This document shows, piece after piece, positions 62,455 to 64,000 of a DNA stretch of 64,000 nt. Numbering within the stretch: the first letter of the stretch is position 1; each line of letters opens with the position of its first letter. The position numbers and the translations under genes were made by a program. The stretch is taken from assembly GCA_947462335.1 (NCBI GenBank), contig OX381714.1, positions 58,883,800 to 58,947,799 on the forward strand. The letters are read 5' to 3'. The notes under the pieces were generated by a model. The model saw only the letters and a list, made by a program, of their open reading frames with translations. It had not been told where the DNA came from and did no database searches. Source of the stretch: Harmothoe impar. Taxonomy: Eukaryota; Annelida; Polychaeta; Phyllodocida; Polynoidae.

Positions 62455-64000
62455 CATTTGAAGAAACATAATGTCTATGGTTGGTATGTTTGAAGGGAAC
62501 CCAGAAGCGCGAAGGGCCTGGGAACTAAGGAACAGACCAAGACAGGTATGGTCCACGCGGTTATAAAAGGGCAAACACAGTCTCTATATGCAACGTAGCT
62601 GAATAGCGGGACGCCCCCCCCTCCCACCCCCATGTACACGGCTGCTAAGTGAGAAAGCTATGTTGAGCAGAGGGGGGGTGGGGGGGTTGGACACTCACAT
62701 ATGCATCCTGTTAGATATACATTTGTACTAGTAGTAGTACAAGGGAGAGAAGGGGGGGGTCCGCAAATACATGTAGAACTTTAACTCCTTTTTTCTGAGG
62801 AATGCAACACAGAATCAACTTGGTACATCCACAAGCCTTTAGAAGGGATATCTACCTATTGGCATACAATAGCAGTTTATTCCACTAATTTATAAGAAAG
62901 ATCACAAATCAGTTATAATTTTAATCGCAATTACTATCCCTCACCCACCACATTATAACAAGACGCCTTGGCAATGTGTCTGTGAGTGTATACTAAATAG
63001 CAATACGACTTGGTCTCCCACACCAACAAGGGAATGCTGGTTAGCTGTCACCTGCAAGACAGATGTATAGAGATATATTAAGATGGGGACATTCACATTA
63101 AGAAGGTAGACATGTAGAAAGGAGAATTTGAAAGAGGGAGGGAGACAGTCAGACAGATAAAGCAAAAGGAGCTTAGGAAGAAAGAGAGGAAGAATATCCA
63201 CAGAATGATAAAACCGAAACAGGAAGACAGATAAAAGAGAGCATGTATTTGAATAAGGCAGATAGGGATAAACGGGAAAAGAGCAGCTCAATTTAAATAA
63301 TCTGCAGTAAGCTTCTGACAAATTGTTAGTTGATGTACTCTATCATACACATGGTGCCACGCATACACCCTTCATCTGGCAACAATGTGACTGGAACTGT
63401 TGACTGAGGGAAAGGCTACCCTCTAAGGTTTACATGGTCTGTCTCAGGTTGTCTGTAGCTACAATCTGACCCCTGGATTTTAATGTCCCTGCTCATTGAG
63501 GAACTTGTTGAAAAAAGTAAAACAATGTATTATACTTTGCTGAATAGTTTAACTTTCTTTATGCATAAACACTCACAAAGACATTTAGATACCCAAGGGG
63601 ACCTTGTCTGTTCAATCAAGACTTATTAAATACAGACTACTGTGTAGGTGAGAAGTACTAGTCACCCCTGCTAGTTCTACATAGAATGATGTCCACAGTA
63701 TCCCCATATCACCCCTTTTTCTTGCCTAATCCCCTTTCTCACCCCTCAAAGTGGCTCCATACATATACCTTCAGTCAACCTTGTACATAGCCAAAAATAA
63801 TTCTTCTCATTCCAAGATAATAAGATAAAGCATTTCATCTAACATACAAATGACTAGTTTAAATTTTTTTCATTTTCTTGACACTAGTCATTTGTCAGCT
63901 AGGCAAGTTAATTCATCTTATATTCCTTAAATGAGATAATGATTTTGGGCTGTATAGGTGGTCCTAATATATGTATATCCCACTTCCAAACATATCTGGG
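62455..64000. other. Non-coding right end
   Basis: A C-tract (62613-62632) and G-tract (62672-62690) face each other and could pair. 63100-63260 is purine-rich with GACAGATAAA words and yields a spurious 122-codon minus frame of Ser/Leu/Phe/Tyr. No gene recognised. Confidence 0.55.

Noticed and set aside
62953..63321. 122-codon minus-strand frame
   Set aside because: It is derived from a purine-rich tract; composition is low-complexity and no motif is present.
1..64000. CRISPR array or bacterial operons
   Set aside because: Repeats here are satellites, foldbacks and transposon ends. Introns and LINEs show the DNA is eukaryotic.

Overview
The window is eukaryotic, probably from an animal and most likely a marine invertebrate. 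Evidence: spliced genes with GT-AG introns in consistent phase, AT-rich spacers, a 372-bp satellite, and a metazoan-style transposon mix (Ngaro-type tyrosine-recombinase retrotransposon, Academ-like DNA transposon, CR1/L2-type LINE, foldback MITEs). I cannot name the species. No rRNA, convincing tRNA, CRISPR array or bacterial operon was seen.

Layout. 1-4.8 kb: non-coding, with six copies in both orientations of a 20-bp word (GGAGGCGTCTGTGACGTTAA) spaced at near-multiples of about 178 bp. 4.8-10.3 kb: a complete-looking Ngaro-type element on the minus strand, with gag-like, RT-RNase H and tyrosine recombinase ORFs and A1-ORFs-B1-A2-B2 split direct repeats that look identical by eye. 13.2-27.2 kb: a 372-bp satellite array interrupted by a 743-bp TTAA-flanked foldback MITE and by a 4.9-kb Academ-like transposon with about 0.73-kb inverted repeats. 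The latter carries a nested 292-bp MITE. The satellite is built around a motif (TTAAACCGGTCTGTATGTGC) that also occurs singly or in pairs outside the array (12.5, 27.75, 31.8-32.1, 44.5, 46.3-47.4 kb).

28.4-47.1 kb: a gene-rich stretch on the minus strand. A 2.9-kb, repeat-rich reading frame with two in-frame stops (31775-28848) lies downstream of a spliced gene. I could assemble 13 exons of that gene (47026 to 32836) with matching phases at every junction, including five near-identical 135/141-bp cassette exons and a Ser/Thr/Ala repeat exon. Its 7.8-kb intron holds three minus-strand ORFs: a LINE ORF2 (endonuclease-RT), an SGNH-hydrolase-like ORF, and a LINE ORF1-like protein with a C-terminal NADAR (YbiA-like) domain. 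The NADAR fusion is the most unusual protein in the window.

48.6-58.0 kb: a 9.4-kb element with 712-bp terminal inverted repeats, AG...CT ends and 6-bp target duplications (Polinton-like termini), but no recognisable Polinton gene. Its terminal repeats contain clustered CCAAT, E2F-like, CACGTG and ETS-like words. Its interior contains three related units, each with a TATA-like box followed 150-220 bp later by a GGCCCC stem-loop and AATAAA. The right flank (58-64 kb) is non-coding, with a diverged duplication, a strong hairpin and purine-rich tracts.

Mobile elements dominate. The Ngaro element looks recent. The Academ-like coding region is broken and contains a later MITE. The 9.4-kb element looks non-autonomous.
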